64,000 nt of DNA from Microbacterium jejuense. GTDB lineage: Bacteria > Actinomycetota > Actinomycetes > Actinomycetales > Microbacteriaceae. Location: positions 62,001 through 126,000 of the forward strand of contig NZ_JAEUAW010000005.1 of the NCBI RefSeq assembly GCF_019511665.1, in the 5' to 3' direction. Below, one piece after another: positions 8,462-17,625 of the stretch. The translations under genes and the position numbers were made by a program. The stretch's first letter is position 1; the number at the start of each line of letters is the position of its first letter. Under the pieces are notes generated by a model. That model ran no database searches. It saw only the letters and a program-made list of their open reading frames with translations, and had not been told where the DNA came from.

Positions 8462-10450
8462 TCACCCGGCGCGCAGTCCGGCACGCACGTCGCCGCGCCC
8501 GCCGATGAGCACGTAGCCCTCGTGCTTGGCCACGCGCCCGTCCCCCGCCGTCCTGCCGCGCAGGCGCCGCCACACCCACGGGAGCGCGTCGCGGCGCAGC
8601 CAGGTGCCGCTCGCGACGGGGTCGTCGTCGGCGTGGAGCGCGGCCTCGAGGTCGCCGAGCGCCTCGGCATCGGGCACCCCGAGCGCTTCGGCGGCGCGGT
8701 ATGCCAGAAACCGGTGCCCGCGCGAGCGCAGGTGCACCTTGTCGTCGGCCCACAGCTCGAGATCGGCGATCGCGGGCCGTCCGCCGGCGTCGAGGAACAC
8801 CGCGGTATCGAGCAGCGCGGCTCCGGTGTCGGCAGCGATGCGGCGAAGCTCCGACGCGAACATCGCGAACCGGCGCGCGAAGATCGCCGCGGCGCGGCGG
8901 CCGGGGAGGAAGGGGGTCACGAGCAGCACATCGATGCCGGCATCCCTCAGCCGTCGCACGGCGACCTCGACGTCGGCCGCGACGGCCACCGGATCGACCC
9001 GCCGCGCGACGAGGTCGTTGGCGCCGATCAGCACCGAGACGAGGTCGGGACGCAGGGCCAGGGCCTGCGGCACCTGCTCGTCGACGAGGCTGCGCACCGT
9101 GCGGCTGCGCACCGCGAGATTCGCGTAGCGGAACGGCTCGTCGCCGCGGCGGGCGTGTGCGAGCAGCTGCGCGAGGCGATCGGCCCAGCCGCGATACTCC
9201 CCCGCCGGCATGCGCGACGTGTCGCACAGCCCCTCGGTGATCGAGTCCCCCAGCGCCACGAAGCGCGACCACGTGCGACGCCCGGCAGGCGGCTCCGGAA
9301 CCGACGGACGCGTGACTCCGCCGCGCGGGAGCGCGTCGTCGATGGGCCGCAGCTGTCGCGCCTCGTCGTAGTGGGCCATGAGGCGCCGGCAGACGGCATC
9401 CCACGTGCGATCGCGAACGGACTCCCCCGCTGCGGCCGCGAACGCGCGCCGCTTGCCCCCGTCGCCCACGAGATCGGCGACCCGCGCCCGCAGGTCGGCG
9501 AGGTCGCCCGGCCGGTAGAGCCAGCCGTCGACGCTCGAGCGCACGAGATCGACCGGCCCGCCGACGCCCGTGGCGACGACCGGCACGCCGCTGGCGAGCG
9601 CCTCCTGGATGGTCTGCCCGAACGTCTCGCTCTCGCCCGGGTGCACGAACACGTCGAAGCTCGCCAGAGTCTCGGCGAGCGCGTCGCCGCTGAGGTGGCC
9701 GGTGAACACCGCGTGCGGCAGGAGGCGCTCGAGGGCCGGTCGCGCGGGGCCGTCGCCGACGATGACGAGACGGACGCCTTCGAGCCCGGCGAGCGCGGCG
9801 AGGTCCTGCACCTGCTTCTCGGGTGCGAGCCGCCCGACGTAGCCCACGATGAGCTCGCCGGGCGCGATGCGGGCGCGCCACACCTCGCTGCGCCGCTGCG
9901 GCCCGAAGCGCGCGGTGTCCACGCCGCGACCCCAGCGGCGCAGCCTGTCGACGCCCAGCTCCTCCAGCTGCCGCATCGAGGCCGTGGACGGCGCGAGGGT
10001 GAGCGTGGCGCGCCGGTGCAGACGCGCAAGATGGCGGCCGACGAGGGACGAGGCGTGAGGCATCCCGTACTTCTCGGCGTAGGCCACCACGTCGGTCTGG
10101 TAGACGGCGACCGCCGGCACGCGCAGCGCGTCGGCGGCGGCGACCCCCTGCCATCCGAGGACGAACGGCGATGCGAGATGCACGACGTCGGGCGCGAACT
10201 CGCGCAGGATCGCCGTCAGGCGTGCCGCGCGCGCGAAGACCACGCGCACGTCGGGGTACGACGGCAGCGGCACCGACCGCATCAGCTCGGTGCGCGCGCC
10301 ATGGAGGTCGGTCGTGATCTCGCCGGCGCGCGGCGCGATCACGAGGGTCTCGTGGCCGTCGGCGGCGAGGTGGCGCAGGACGTGGAGCACCGACCCCGTC
10401 ACCCCGTTCATGTGGGGCAGGAACGATTCGGCGAGAAGTGCGACTCTCAC
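8462..10450 (-). CDS. fusion of GT4 glycosyltransferase and SGNH/GDSL hydrolase
   Basis: This is a single 662-aa frame. Residues 1-365 form a GT-B glycosyltransferase of family 4: HMNGVTGSV in the N-domain, VGRLAPEKQ, and an EX7E motif at Glu275/Glu283. It resembles actinobacterial phosphatidylinositol or diacylglycerol mannosyltransferases. Residues 395-620 form an SGNH hydrolase: GDSITEG with Ser403, GAND at 476-479, and the DDKVH catalytic Asp/His block. A Pro-rich linker (about 366-394) joins them. The predicted roles are a sugar transfer and an ester hydrolysis; the substrate is not visible. GTG at 10450 gives MRVALLAESF. It is divergent from a DedA gene. Confidence 0.88.
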   Translation of the reverse strand: MRVALLAESFLPHMNGVTGSVLHVLRHLAADGHETLVIAPRAGEITTDLHGARTELMRSVPLPSYPDVRVVFARAARLTAILREFAPDVVHLASPFVLGWQGVAAADALRVPAVAVYQTDVVAYAEKYGMPHASSLVGRHLARLHRRATLTLAPSTASMRQLEELGVDRLRRWGRGVDTARFGPQRRSEVWRARIAPGELIVGYVGRLAPEKQVQDLAALAGLEGVRLVIVGDGPARPALERLLPHAVFTGHLSGDALAETLASFDVFVHPGESETFGQTIQEALASGVPVVATGVGGPVDLVRSSVDGWLYRPGDLADLRARVADLVGDGGKRRAFAAAAGESVRDRTWDAVCRRLMAHYDEARQLRPIDDALPRGGVTRPSVPEPPAGRRTWSRFVALGDSITEGLCDTSRMPAGEYRGWADRLAQLLAHARRGDEPFRYANLAVRSRTVRSLVDEQVPQALALRPDLVSVLIGANDLVARRVDPVAVAADVEVAVRRLRDAGIDVLLVTPFLPGRRAAAIFARRFAMFASELRRIAADTGAALLDTAVFLDAGGRPAIADLELWADDKVHLRSRGHRFLAYRAAEALGVPDAEALGDLEAALHADDDPVASGTWLRRDALPWVWRRLRGRTAGDGRVAKHEGYVLIGGRGDVRAGLRAG

Positions 10451-10589
10451 GTCACCAGCGTGACGGCCTCGGAGCGGCGGGATGCCGCGAACCGGCGCGC
10501 GCCCGCAAGTGTTCACCGGATGCACCGCGGCAGGTCACCGGACGTGCCCCGTTCGGTCGCCGTTCACCGCGTGCGCGTAGCAAGGAGGG

Positions 10590-11195
10590 GTGGTCGAGGA
10601 CCTGCTGACCGAAGTGGCGCGCAGCGCCTGGGCGCTGCCGCTGCTGTTCGTCCTGGTTCTGGGCGATGCGTTCCTGGTGGTCATCCCGGGCGAAGCCGCC
10701 GTCACGGCGCTCGGGGCGCTCGCCGTGGCACAGGGCGAGCCGATGCTCGCGGCGATCGTGCTGGTGGCGGCCGCGGCCGCGCTCACCGGCGATGCCCTGT
10801 GCTACCTCGTCGGGCGGACCGTCGGGCTGGAGCGGTGGCGGTGGATGCGGGCGCCGCGGACGCGGGCCGCGTTCGCATGGGCGCGCGTGCGCCTGGAGCG
10901 GCGCGCGGCGCTCGTGCTGTTCACGGCGCGCTTCATCCCGTTCGCCCGCCTGGCGGTCAACCTCACGGCGGGCGCGACGCGGCTGCCCGCCCCCCGCTAT
11001 CTCGCCGTGGCCGGGCTCGCCGCTCTCGCGTGGGCGCTGTACCAGGCGCTCGTGGGCGCCGTCGTGGCGGCGATCGTCCCGGGCGGCCCGGTGGTGGCGG
11101 TCGTCGTGTCGGTCGTGTTCGCGGTGGGACTCGGCCTCGTGATCGACGCCGTGCTCGCCCGACGGCTGCGCCCAGCGCGCCCGCCGCGGGGCTGA
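10590..11195 (+). CDS. DedA-family membrane protein
   Basis: The 201-aa protein has the DedA/SNARE-associated fold: a re-entrant N-terminal helix (LGDAFLVVIPGEAAV), a charged loop, then FTARFIPFARLAVNLTAGA, which matches the conserved RF.P..R......G motif, and hydrophobic C-terminal helices. DedA proteins are thought to move phospholipids or polyprenyl-phosphate across the inner membrane. AAGGAGG abuts the GTG at 10590 almost directly, an unusually short spacing, so the true start may lie a few codons downstream. Confidence 0.85.
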   Translation: MVEDLLTEVARSAWALPLLFVLVLGDAFLVVIPGEAAVTALGALAVAQGEPMLAAIVLVAAAAALTGDALCYLVGRTVGLERWRWMRAPRTRAAFAWARVRLERRAALVLFTARFIPFARLAVNLTAGATRLPAPRYLAVAGLAALAWALYQALVGAVVAAIVPGGPVVAVVVSVVFAVGLGLVIDAVLARRLRPARPPRG

Positions 11196-11231
11196 TCGAT
11201 CATGTCGGGCGTACGAGACAGGATGAGGGGC

Positions 11232-12065
11232 ATGACACAGGCGAGCGCCGCAGGGTACGACGACGGCTTCCTCGGCGCGGCACCGCAGGTCGCCGTGCCG
11301 CTGCCGCGCCCGGCCGACGGGCGCACGACCCGCGAGCTGACGTATCCGCGGTTCACCGTGCTGCTCGACCCCGAGCGGCGCCTCGCCGCGGTGACGGGCG
11401 TGAACATCGACGGCTCCGCGCTGCTCGATCTGCCGCGCACGGGTCAGTGGCGACTCGACCCTCGCGTGGCGGACGACGAGCAGGCAGGCCCCGCGGTGTA
11501 CGCCGACAACGACCTCGACCGTGGGCACCTGGTGCGTCGGCGCGATCCGGGGTGGGGCACAGTGTCCGAGGCGCGGGCCGCCACGGCGGCCACCTTCGTG
11601 TACCCGAACGCGGCGCCGCAGGCGAGCGGCTTCAACCAGTCGAAAGAGCTGTGGCTCGGCCTCGAGGACCACGTGCTCGAGTTCGCTGATGCCACCGATC
11701 AGCGCCTCGCCGTGTTCACGGCGCCCGTGCTGGCCGACGAGGATCCCGCGTATCGCGGCATCCTCATCCCCCGCCGGTTCTTCAAGGTCGCGGCGTGGGC
11801 GACGGCCGATGCCGACGGGCCGAGGCTCGCGGCGGCCGGCTTCGTGCTCGACCAGTCCGACCTCATCGACGTCGTCCAGGGCGCCCTCGCGGTGCCGCCG
11901 CTCGGCGCGTTCCGCACGTTCCAGGCGCCGGTGGCCGATATCGCGGCGCTCTCGGGCATGGACCTCGGCCCGCTGGTCGCCGCCGACGTGCTGCCGCGTA
12001 CGGCGGTGCGCGGAGAGGACGGCTGGCGTCTTCTCCGCGCACCGGCGGATGTGTTCCTGGGCTGA
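11232..12065 (+). CDS. DNA/RNA non-specific endonuclease (beta-beta-alpha-metal type)
   Basis: The 277-aa protein carries DRGH with the general-base His99 in the context NDLDRGHLVRR, and downstream Asn residues in PNAAPQASGFNQ (Asn126, Asn135) that bind Mg2+. Together these define the EndoG/NucA family. There is no signal peptide, so it may act in the cytoplasm or be exported without a classical signal. ATG at 11232 is preceded by AGGATGAGGGG; upstream starts are less likely. Its end is 3 bp from the convergent flavin reductase gene, with no terminator between them. Confidence 0.85.
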   Translation: MTQASAAGYDDGFLGAAPQVAVPLPRPADGRTTRELTYPRFTVLLDPERRLAAVTGVNIDGSALLDLPRTGQWRLDPRVADDEQAGPAVYADNDLDRGHLVRRRDPGWGTVSEARAATAATFVYPNAAPQASGFNQSKELWLGLEDHVLEFADATDQRLAVFTAPVLADEDPAYRGILIPRRFFKVAAWATADADGPRLAAAGFVLDQSDLIDVVQGALAVPPLGAFRTFQAPVADIAALSGMDLGPLVAADVLPRTAVRGEDGWRLLRAPADVFLG

Positions 12066-12068
12066 GCG

Positions 12069-12719
12069 CTACTCGCCCGACAGACCGCCCAGCAGGTGGC
12101 CGAATGAGCGGCCCTCGCCGAGGTAGTTGGCGGGGTCGAACGGGTCGCTGTCCTTCGCGGGCTCGCGCCGCGCGATCGCCTCGGCGAGTTCGCGTGCACC
12201 GCGGTCGACGCGCTCGGCGAGCGGCGCCACGTTGTCGGCGCTGGCGCCCCAGTCGCTGGACGCGGCGAACACTCCCGTCGAGACGGGTTCGGCGTGCAGG
12301 TAGGTGAACAGCGGCCGGATCGCGTAGTCGATCGCGAGCGAGTGCCGCGCCGTGCCGGCGTTCGCGCCGATGAGCACCGGCTTGCCGGTCAGCGCGTCCG
12401 GGTCGAGCACGTCGATGAACGACTTGAACAGCCCGGAGTAGCTGGTCGAGAAGATCGGCGTGACGACGATGAGGGCATCGGCCGAGACGACGGCGTTGAT
12501 CACCGACTCCAGCGCCGGAGGCGCGAAGCCTGTCAGCAGGTTGTTCGTGATGTCGTGCGCGTAGTCGCGCAGCTCGAACACGTCGACCTCGATCTCGATG
12601 TCACGGTCCGACAGCTGCTTGGCGGTCGCCGCGGCCAGCCGGTCTGCGAGCATGCGCGTCGACGACGGGTTCGACAGACCGGCCGAGACGACGGCGATGC
12701 GGCGCGGCGTGCCGGCCAT
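12069..12719 (-). CDS. NADPH-dependent FMN reductase, CE1759 type
   Basis: The 216-aa flavodoxin-like protein starts RRIAVVSAGLSNPSSTRMLADRL, the FMN-phosphate loop of the FMN_red family, and has TPIFSTSYSGLFKSFID and GANAGTARHS for flavin binding. It matches the CE1759 subfamily, which is found next to luciferase-like monooxygenases. It would supply reduced flavin to its neighbour. Its ATG lies one base after the monooxygenase stop, so the pair is one transcript with coupled translation. Confidence 0.9.
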   Translation of the reverse strand: MAGTPRRIAVVSAGLSNPSSTRMLADRLAAATAKQLSDRDIEIEVDVFELRDYAHDITNNLLTGFAPPALESVINAVVSADALIVVTPIFSTSYSGLFKSFIDVLDPDALTGKPVLIGANAGTARHSLAIDYAIRPLFTYLHAEPVSTGVFAASSDWGASADNVAPLAERVDRGARELAEAIARREPAKDSDPFDPANYLGEGRSFGHLLGGLSGE

Positions 12720-12720
12720 G

Positions 12721-13953
12721 TCAGGCCTCCTTCCGGCCGAGGCCGAACGCGGCACCTGCGGGGGCGACGGCACCGGCGTCCTGGTACGGCGAGCCGGCGG
12801 TGAGGTTGTCGCCGCGGTTCGCACCGGGGATCGCCTCACGGGCGGGGCCGTCGCCGTACTTCGCCTTCACGAGGCCGGCGTGGGTCGGCGCGTCGGGAAC
12901 GTCGACGGGACGGTCCTTCTGCAGCTCCTTGCGCAGCACCGGGACGACCTCGCCGCCCAGGATGTCGAGCTGCTCGAGCACCGTCTTCAGCGGCAGGCCC
13001 GCGTGGTCGACGAGGAACAGCTGGCGCTGGTAGTCGCCGAACGTCTCGCGCATCGCGGCGTAGCGGTCGATGACCTGCTGCGGCGAGCCGACGGTCAGCG
13101 GCGTCATCTCGCTGAAGTCCTCCAGCGACGGTCCGTGGCCGTACACGGGGGCGTTGTCGAAGTACGGCCGGAACTGGTTCACCGCGTCCTGCGACTTCGC
13201 CGCCATGAAGACCTGGCCGCCGAGGCCGACGATCGCCTGCTCGGCCGTGCCGTGTCCGTAGTGCGCGTAGCGCTGCCGGTACAGGGCGATGAGGCGCTGG
13301 TAGTGCTCCTTGGGCCAGAAGATGTTGTTCGCGAAGAAGCCGTCGCCGTAGTACGCGGCCTGCTCGGCGATCTCGGGGGTGCGGATCGAGCCGTGCCACA
13401 CGAACGGCGCGACGCCGTCCAGCGGACGCGGGGTGGCCGTGAAGCCCTGCAGCGGCGTGCGGAACTGGCCCTCCCAGTCCACGACGTCCTCGCGCCACAG
13501 GCGGTGCAGCAGGTTGTAGCTCTCGATCGACAGCGGCAGGCCCTGGCGGATGTCCTTGCCGAACCACGGGTAGACCGGGCCGGTGTTGCCGCGGCCGAGC
13601 ATGAGGTCCATGCGGCCGCCCGACACGTGCTGCAGCATCGCGTAGTCCTCGGCGATCTTCACCGGGTCGTTCGTCGTGATCAGCGTGGTCGCGGTCGACA
13701 GGATGAGTCGCTCGGTCTGACCGGCGATGTACGCCAGCGTGGTCGTGGGCGACGACGACCAGAACGGCGGGTTGTGGTGCTCGCCGATGGCGAAGACGTC
13801 CAGGCCCACCTCTTCGGCGTGCTTGGCCAGGGTGACCGCGTTGCGGATCTTCTCGGCCTCACTCGGGGTCCTGCCCGTCGTGGGGTCCTCGGTGATGTCG
13901 CTCACCGAGAAGATGCCGAACTGCATGCCCTGCCACGTGGTGCTCTCGCTCAC
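12721..13953 (-). CDS. LLM-class flavin-dependent monooxygenase, CE1758 type
   Basis: This 410-aa protein is a bacterial-luciferase-like TIM barrel: the N-terminal QFGIFSVSDI, AIGEHHNPPFWSSSP, and VSGGRMDLMLGRGN are hallmark segments. It uses reduced FMN and oxygen to oxidise an unknown organic substrate. GTG at 13953 follows GGGAAGAGATC and gives VSESTTWQGMQFG; an upstream ATG would only add a low-complexity leader. It is followed directly by its flavin reductase and driven by a promoter in an AT-rich gap. Confidence 0.9.
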   Translation of the reverse strand: MSESTTWQGMQFGIFSVSDITEDPTTGRTPSEAEKIRNAVTLAKHAEEVGLDVFAIGEHHNPPFWSSSPTTTLAYIAGQTERLILSTATTLITTNDPVKIAEDYAMLQHVSGGRMDLMLGRGNTGPVYPWFGKDIRQGLPLSIESYNLLHRLWREDVVDWEGQFRTPLQGFTATPRPLDGVAPFVWHGSIRTPEIAEQAAYYGDGFFANNIFWPKEHYQRLIALYRQRYAHYGHGTAEQAIVGLGGQVFMAAKSQDAVNQFRPYFDNAPVYGHGPSLEDFSEMTPLTVGSPQQVIDRYAAMRETFGDYQRQLFLVDHAGLPLKTVLEQLDILGGEVVPVLRKELQKDRPVDVPDAPTHAGLVKAKYGDGPAREAIPGANRGDNLTAGSPYQDAGAVAPAGAAFGLGRKEA

Positions 13954-13995
13954 GATCTCTTCCCGCTTCCCCTTTTGTGAAGGTCTATGCAAATG

Positions 13996-14025
13996 AATGT
14001 ATCTCGTGCAACGTGTGCGATCCAA
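13996..14025 (-). promoter_or_regulatory. promoter of the monooxygenase-reductase operon
   Basis: TTGGAT, an 18-nt spacer and TACATT lie in an AT-rich stretch between the hydrolase stop and the monooxygenase. TTGCA occurs twice, around and just downstream of the -10 box, and could be part of an operator. Confidence 0.4.
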
Positions 14026-14064
14026 ACTTATTCCCGCGGGATGCCGCGGCGCCCGGCGGTCCGG

Positions 14065-14946
14065 TCAGCCGGCCTCGGCGAACAGCGCCAGCATGTCGCG
14101 GGCGAGCTGGTGCGGCGCCGTCTCGCACGGCGCGTGGCCGGTCGGATAGGTCGCCACGCGCGCGCCGATGCGGGCGGCGTACTCGTCGTGCTGCGCCTGC
14201 GGCCACAGGTCCTGCTCGCCGACCGCGATGAGCTTCGGGATGCCGGCGGCCGCGACCGCGTCCGTCATGTCGGGCGTCGCCATCATGAGCCCGACGACGT
14301 CGTCGATGCAGGCGCGGCGCGTGACGCCGAGGCGCTCGCGCACGAACGCGATGCGGCCGGGAGGCGTGCGATTGAGGTTGTAGCGGATGCCCCACAGGAT
14401 GAGCCCCGCGGCCCGGTGCGGCGACATGTCCGAGATCGGCCCGATGTGCTTCACGCCGCGGAACACCTGCCCGACCGCCGGCGGCGCCGACATGAGCGTG
14501 AGACTGCGGAACAGGTCGGGGCGCTCCACGAGCGCGAGCTCGGTGACGACGCCGGCGAAGCTGTAGCCGAGCACGTGGGCCGGGCCGCCGTCCTCGAGGA
14601 TCGCGATGAGGTCGTCGACGAACAGCGGATAGTCGTAGTGGTCGCGCGGCGGGACGAGATTGTGGGGACCGGCATCCACCGATCCGTAATGACCCGCGAG
14701 GTCGTAGGACTCCACGCGGTACCCGGCCGCCGCGAACAGCGGGAACATGAGGACGAAGTCCTCTTTCGACCCGGCCACACCGGGCACGAGCACGACCCGC
14801 GGCGCGTCCGGATCGCCCAGCCGCACCCGCGCGAGGCCCCCGCTGGGAGCCGCGAACACGTCTCGCTCGGTGCCCGCGGGGAACACGTGCCAGTCGAAGT
14901 CGGGGAGGGCCTGGTCGCGCTGCAGCGCGTCGTCGATCGTCGTCAT
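14065..14946 (-). CDS. alpha/beta-fold hydrolase
   Basis: The 293-aa protein has the alpha/beta-hydrolase elements VLVPGVAGSKED (oxyanion loop), GYSFAG with the nucleophile Ser near residue 148, an acid in GEQDLWPQ and the His in PTGHAPCE. Possible activities are esterase, lactonase or C-C hydrolase; nothing fixes the substrate. Its stop is about 110 bp upstream of the monooxygenase start, with that operon's own promoter in between, so co-transcription is not required. Confidence 0.85.
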   Translation of the reverse strand: MTTIDDALQRDQALPDFDWHVFPAGTERDVFAAPSGGLARVRLGDPDAPRVVLVPGVAGSKEDFVLMFPLFAAAGYRVESYDLAGHYGSVDAGPHNLVPPRDHYDYPLFVDDLIAILEDGGPAHVLGYSFAGVVTELALVERPDLFRSLTLMSAPPAVGQVFRGVKHIGPISDMSPHRAAGLILWGIRYNLNRTPPGRIAFVRERLGVTRRACIDDVVGLMMATPDMTDAVAAAGIPKLIAVGEQDLWPQAQHDEYAARIGARVATYPTGHAPCETAPHQLARDMLALFAEAG

Positions 14947-15059
14947 CGCGACTGCGAGACTACCGCTCCGGCAGAGCCTCCAGCTCGTTCCCCACCCGTG
15001 TCAAGCGAACGCGGCCGTCGGCGATCGCGGGCTAGTCTGGTCTGCGCCCGGAGGTGACG

Positions 15060-16256
15060 ATGACCGGCAGCAGCGCCCGGACCCCGGCGGCCGCCCCCAC
15101 GGGGCCGATCGCCCGCCCCAGACGGCGCACGCCCTTCTGGGACAACGCGCGCTTCGCGTGCATCGTGCTCGTCGTGCTCGGCCACGCCGTGCAGCGGCTG
15201 ACCTACGACTCCGACATCGCGCTCAGCCTGTACCTCGTCGTGTACGCCTTCCACATGCCGGCGTTCGCCGTCATCTCGGGCTACTTCTCGAAGTCCGACG
15301 CTCCCACCAAGACGCAGATGGCGCGCGTGATCACCGACATCCTCGTGCCGTACGTGGTCTTCGAAGGACTGTGGACGCTCACGAAGTGGCTCGTCGAGGG
15401 GCAGGCGAACCCCAACATCACCGAGCCGTCGTGGACGCTGTGGTTCCTGCTGGCGCTCGGCATCTTCCGCGTCGTCCTGCCGTACCTGGCGCTGCTGCGG
15501 TGGCCTCTGCTGTGGACCGTCGTCATCTCGATCGGCGCGGGGTACCTGCCCAACATCGACTCGACGTTCTCGCTGTCGCGCACGCTCGGCCTCCTGCCCT
15601 TCTTCACGCTGGGCTGGTGGCTGCACGAGCACGACGTCGTGGCGCGCCTGCAGCTGCTCGTGCGCCGGCCGTGGTGGGTGTTCGCGACGGGCCTCGGCCT
15701 GTTCGCCGTGGCGGCGTGGGCGGCATGGTTCTTCGTGGACCAGTGGCGCGACATGAACCTGCGCGAGTGGCTGTTCTACGACGAGAACTACGCCTCGATC
15801 GGCGGCACGCAGTGGTGGGCCGGCGGTGTGCGCCTGGCTCTCATGCTGGTCGCCGTGGTCCTGGCGAGCGCGTTCTTCGCGCTCGTGCCGCGCAGCACGC
15901 ACTGGTGGACGCATTTCGGCCAGTACACGATGTACGTCTACCTGCTGCACTCATTCGTGCTGTATCCGTTCCGTGAGAACGGCCTGCTGCGCAACGCCGA
16001 GCCGACGTGGCTGTGGCTGCCGCTGGTCGTCGTCGGGTCGGTGGTCATCGCGCTCGCCCTGGCGACGAAGCCGGTGCGACGGGTGTTCCGGCCGCTGGTC
16101 GAGCCTCGCCCGGCGTGGCTCTTCGCCGACCGCACCCTCGCCCGTCGCGAGGGGCGCCGCAGCGACCCCACCGGTTCGCGGCGTCCGCGTGAAGAGCCGC
16201 GCGCGGCACGCGGGGGGTCCGGGATGCCGCGCCCCGATCCCCGCCAGAACGGCTGA
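15060..16256 (+). CDS. acyltransferase-3 family membrane protein (fucose 4-O-acetylase-like)
   Basis: The 398-aa integral membrane protein has about ten hydrophobic helices. It opens with FWDNARFACIVLVVLGHAVQ, carrying the conserved His of Acyl_transf_3/fucose-4-O-acetylase proteins, and continues with AFHMPAFAVISGYF. These enzymes move acetyl or similar groups onto cell-surface sugars or lipids. The C-terminal 50 residues are Arg/Pro-rich and probably cytoplasmic. ATG at 15060 is chosen because GGAGG lies 5 nt upstream; a GTG two codons earlier overlaps that site. Confidence 0.86.
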   Translation: MTGSSARTPAAAPTGPIARPRRRTPFWDNARFACIVLVVLGHAVQRLTYDSDIALSLYLVVYAFHMPAFAVISGYFSKSDAPTKTQMARVITDILVPYVVFEGLWTLTKWLVEGQANPNITEPSWTLWFLLALGIFRVVLPYLALLRWPLLWTVVISIGAGYLPNIDSTFSLSRTLGLLPFFTLGWWLHEHDVVARLQLLVRRPWWVFATGLGLFAVAAWAAWFFVDQWRDMNLREWLFYDENYASIGGTQWWAGGVRLALMLVAVVLASAFFALVPRSTHWWTHFGQYTMYVYLLHSFVLYPFRENGLLRNAEPTWLWLPLVVVGSVVIALALATKPVRRVFRPLVEPRPAWLFADRTLARREGRRSDPTGSRRPREEPRAARGGSGMPRPDPRQNG

Positions 16257-16293
16257 GGCGGGGCGCCCGGCACCGCGGCGTGCGGCATCCCGC

Positions 16294-17625
16294 TCAGAAC
16301 AGCGAGGCTCCGACGTACGACCCCGGTGCGGCGCCCGGCGGCACCGCCCAGATGCCCGATCCGACGTGGCGGATGTACTCGTTCATCGCGTCGGTCGACA
16401 GCGACCGCTGCAGCGTGACGAACTGCTCGGGCGAGCGCTGGTACGACAGGAAGAAGAGCCCCGCATCCAGCCGGCCGAGCTCGTTGTTGCCGTCGACGAA
16501 GTTGTAGCCGCGGCGCAGGATCCGGATCCCCCCGTTCAGGTCCGGGTGCGCGAGGCGCACGTGGCTCGTGACCGGGATCGCGGGCGTGCCGTCCTTCGCC
16601 TTCGCGTCGAAGTCCGGCTCGGTGAACTCGTCCCCTCCCGACAGCGGGGCTCCGGGTCCCTTGTCGCGGCCGATGATCGCCTCCTGCTCGGTGAGCCGCA
16701 CGCGGTCCCACGTCTCGACGAGCATGGCGATCTTGCGCGCGACGAGGTACGAGCCGCCCGCCATCCACGACGGATCGTCGGATGCCGCCACCCACACGCT
16801 CTCGTCGAGCGCCGCGTCGTCGGTGCCGAGGATGTTGGCGGTGCCGTCCTTGAACCCGAACAGGTTGCGCGGGGTGGACTGTGCGGCCGTCGTGCGCGAC
16901 GTGCGGCCGAAGCCCAGCTGCGACCACCGCAGGCGCGCCCGCCCGAACGCGATGCGGCTGAGGTTGCGGATCGCGTGGACGGCGACCTGCGGGTCGTCGG
17001 CGCATGCCTGGATGCACAGATCTCCGCCGGAGTGCGCAGGATCGAGGTCGTCGCCGAGGAACGCCGGCAGCTTCTGCAGCTGCGCCGGGCGCTGCGCCGC
17101 GATCCCGTACCGGTCGCCCTCCTCGTTCTCGAACAGGGTGGGCCCGAAGCCGAAGGTGATGGTCAGGCCGCTCGCGGCGAGACCCTGCGCCTCGCCGGTG
17201 TCGTCCGGGGGCGCCTCGGGCGATCCGCCCACGGCACCGGTGGCGCTCACGTCCAGCCCCTTGGTCATGCGCGCAGCGGCGTACGTCCAGTCCTGCAGCA
17301 GGCTCACGAGGTCGTCGCGGTCGGTCCGGGCCATCATGTCGAACGACGCGAAGTGCAGATGGTCCTGCACCGGCGTCGTGATGCCCGCCTGGTGCGCGCC
17401 GAAGAACTCGTAGGCGGATGCCGCGGCCTCCGCCTCCTGCGCGCGCCCGATCGCCGCGGCGGTCGCGGCGCCCGCACCCGCGCCGATCGCGAGACCGGCC
17501 GCCCCGGCGCCGAGCGCGAGGCCGAGGAGGCCGCGGCGCGAGACGCCGGAGGGCGCGGACGACGCCGACGCGTCCGCGGCGGCCGTGTCCTCCGCGCGCC
17601 CCTGACCCCTTGCCGGCGCGGTCAC
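16294..17625 (-). CDS. efeB: Dyp-type deferrochelatase/peroxidase EfeB
   Basis: EfeB is the haem-containing Dyp-type peroxidase of the Efe iron system. The 443-aa protein begins with a Tat-type signal, SRRGLLGLALGAGAAGLA, so it is exported folded. The peroxidase signature GFKDGT supplies the distal Asp, and TSHVRLAHP the proximal-side His region. Its GTG overlaps the efeO stop (GTGA), so the three efe genes are translationally coupled in the order U-O-B. The gene end is convergent with the acyltransferase, and an inverted pair of the GGATGCC heptamer sits across the junction. Confidence 0.93.
   Translation of the reverse strand: MTAPARGQGRAEDTAAADASASSAPSGVSRRGLLGLALGAGAAGLAIGAGAGAATAAAIGRAQEAEAAASAYEFFGAHQAGITTPVQDHLHFASFDMMARTDRDDLVSLLQDWTYAAARMTKGLDVSATGAVGGSPEAPPDDTGEAQGLAASGLTITFGFGPTLFENEEGDRYGIAAQRPAQLQKLPAFLGDDLDPAHSGGDLCIQACADDPQVAVHAIRNLSRIAFGRARLRWSQLGFGRTSRTTAAQSTPRNLFGFKDGTANILGTDDAALDESVWVAASDDPSWMAGGSYLVARKIAMLVETWDRVRLTEQEAIIGRDKGPGAPLSGGDEFTEPDFDAKAKDGTPAIPVTSHVRLAHPDLNGGIRILRRGYNFVDGNNELGRLDAGLFFLSYQRSPEQFVTLQRSLSTDAMNEYIRHVGSGIWAVPPGAAPGSYVGASLF

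Noticed and set aside
8522..11689. 1055-codon open frame on the plus strand
   Set aside because: It is antisense to the glycosyltransferase-SGNH gene and then runs out of frame through the DedA and nuclease genes; its Arg/Ala/Gly-rich product has no domain.
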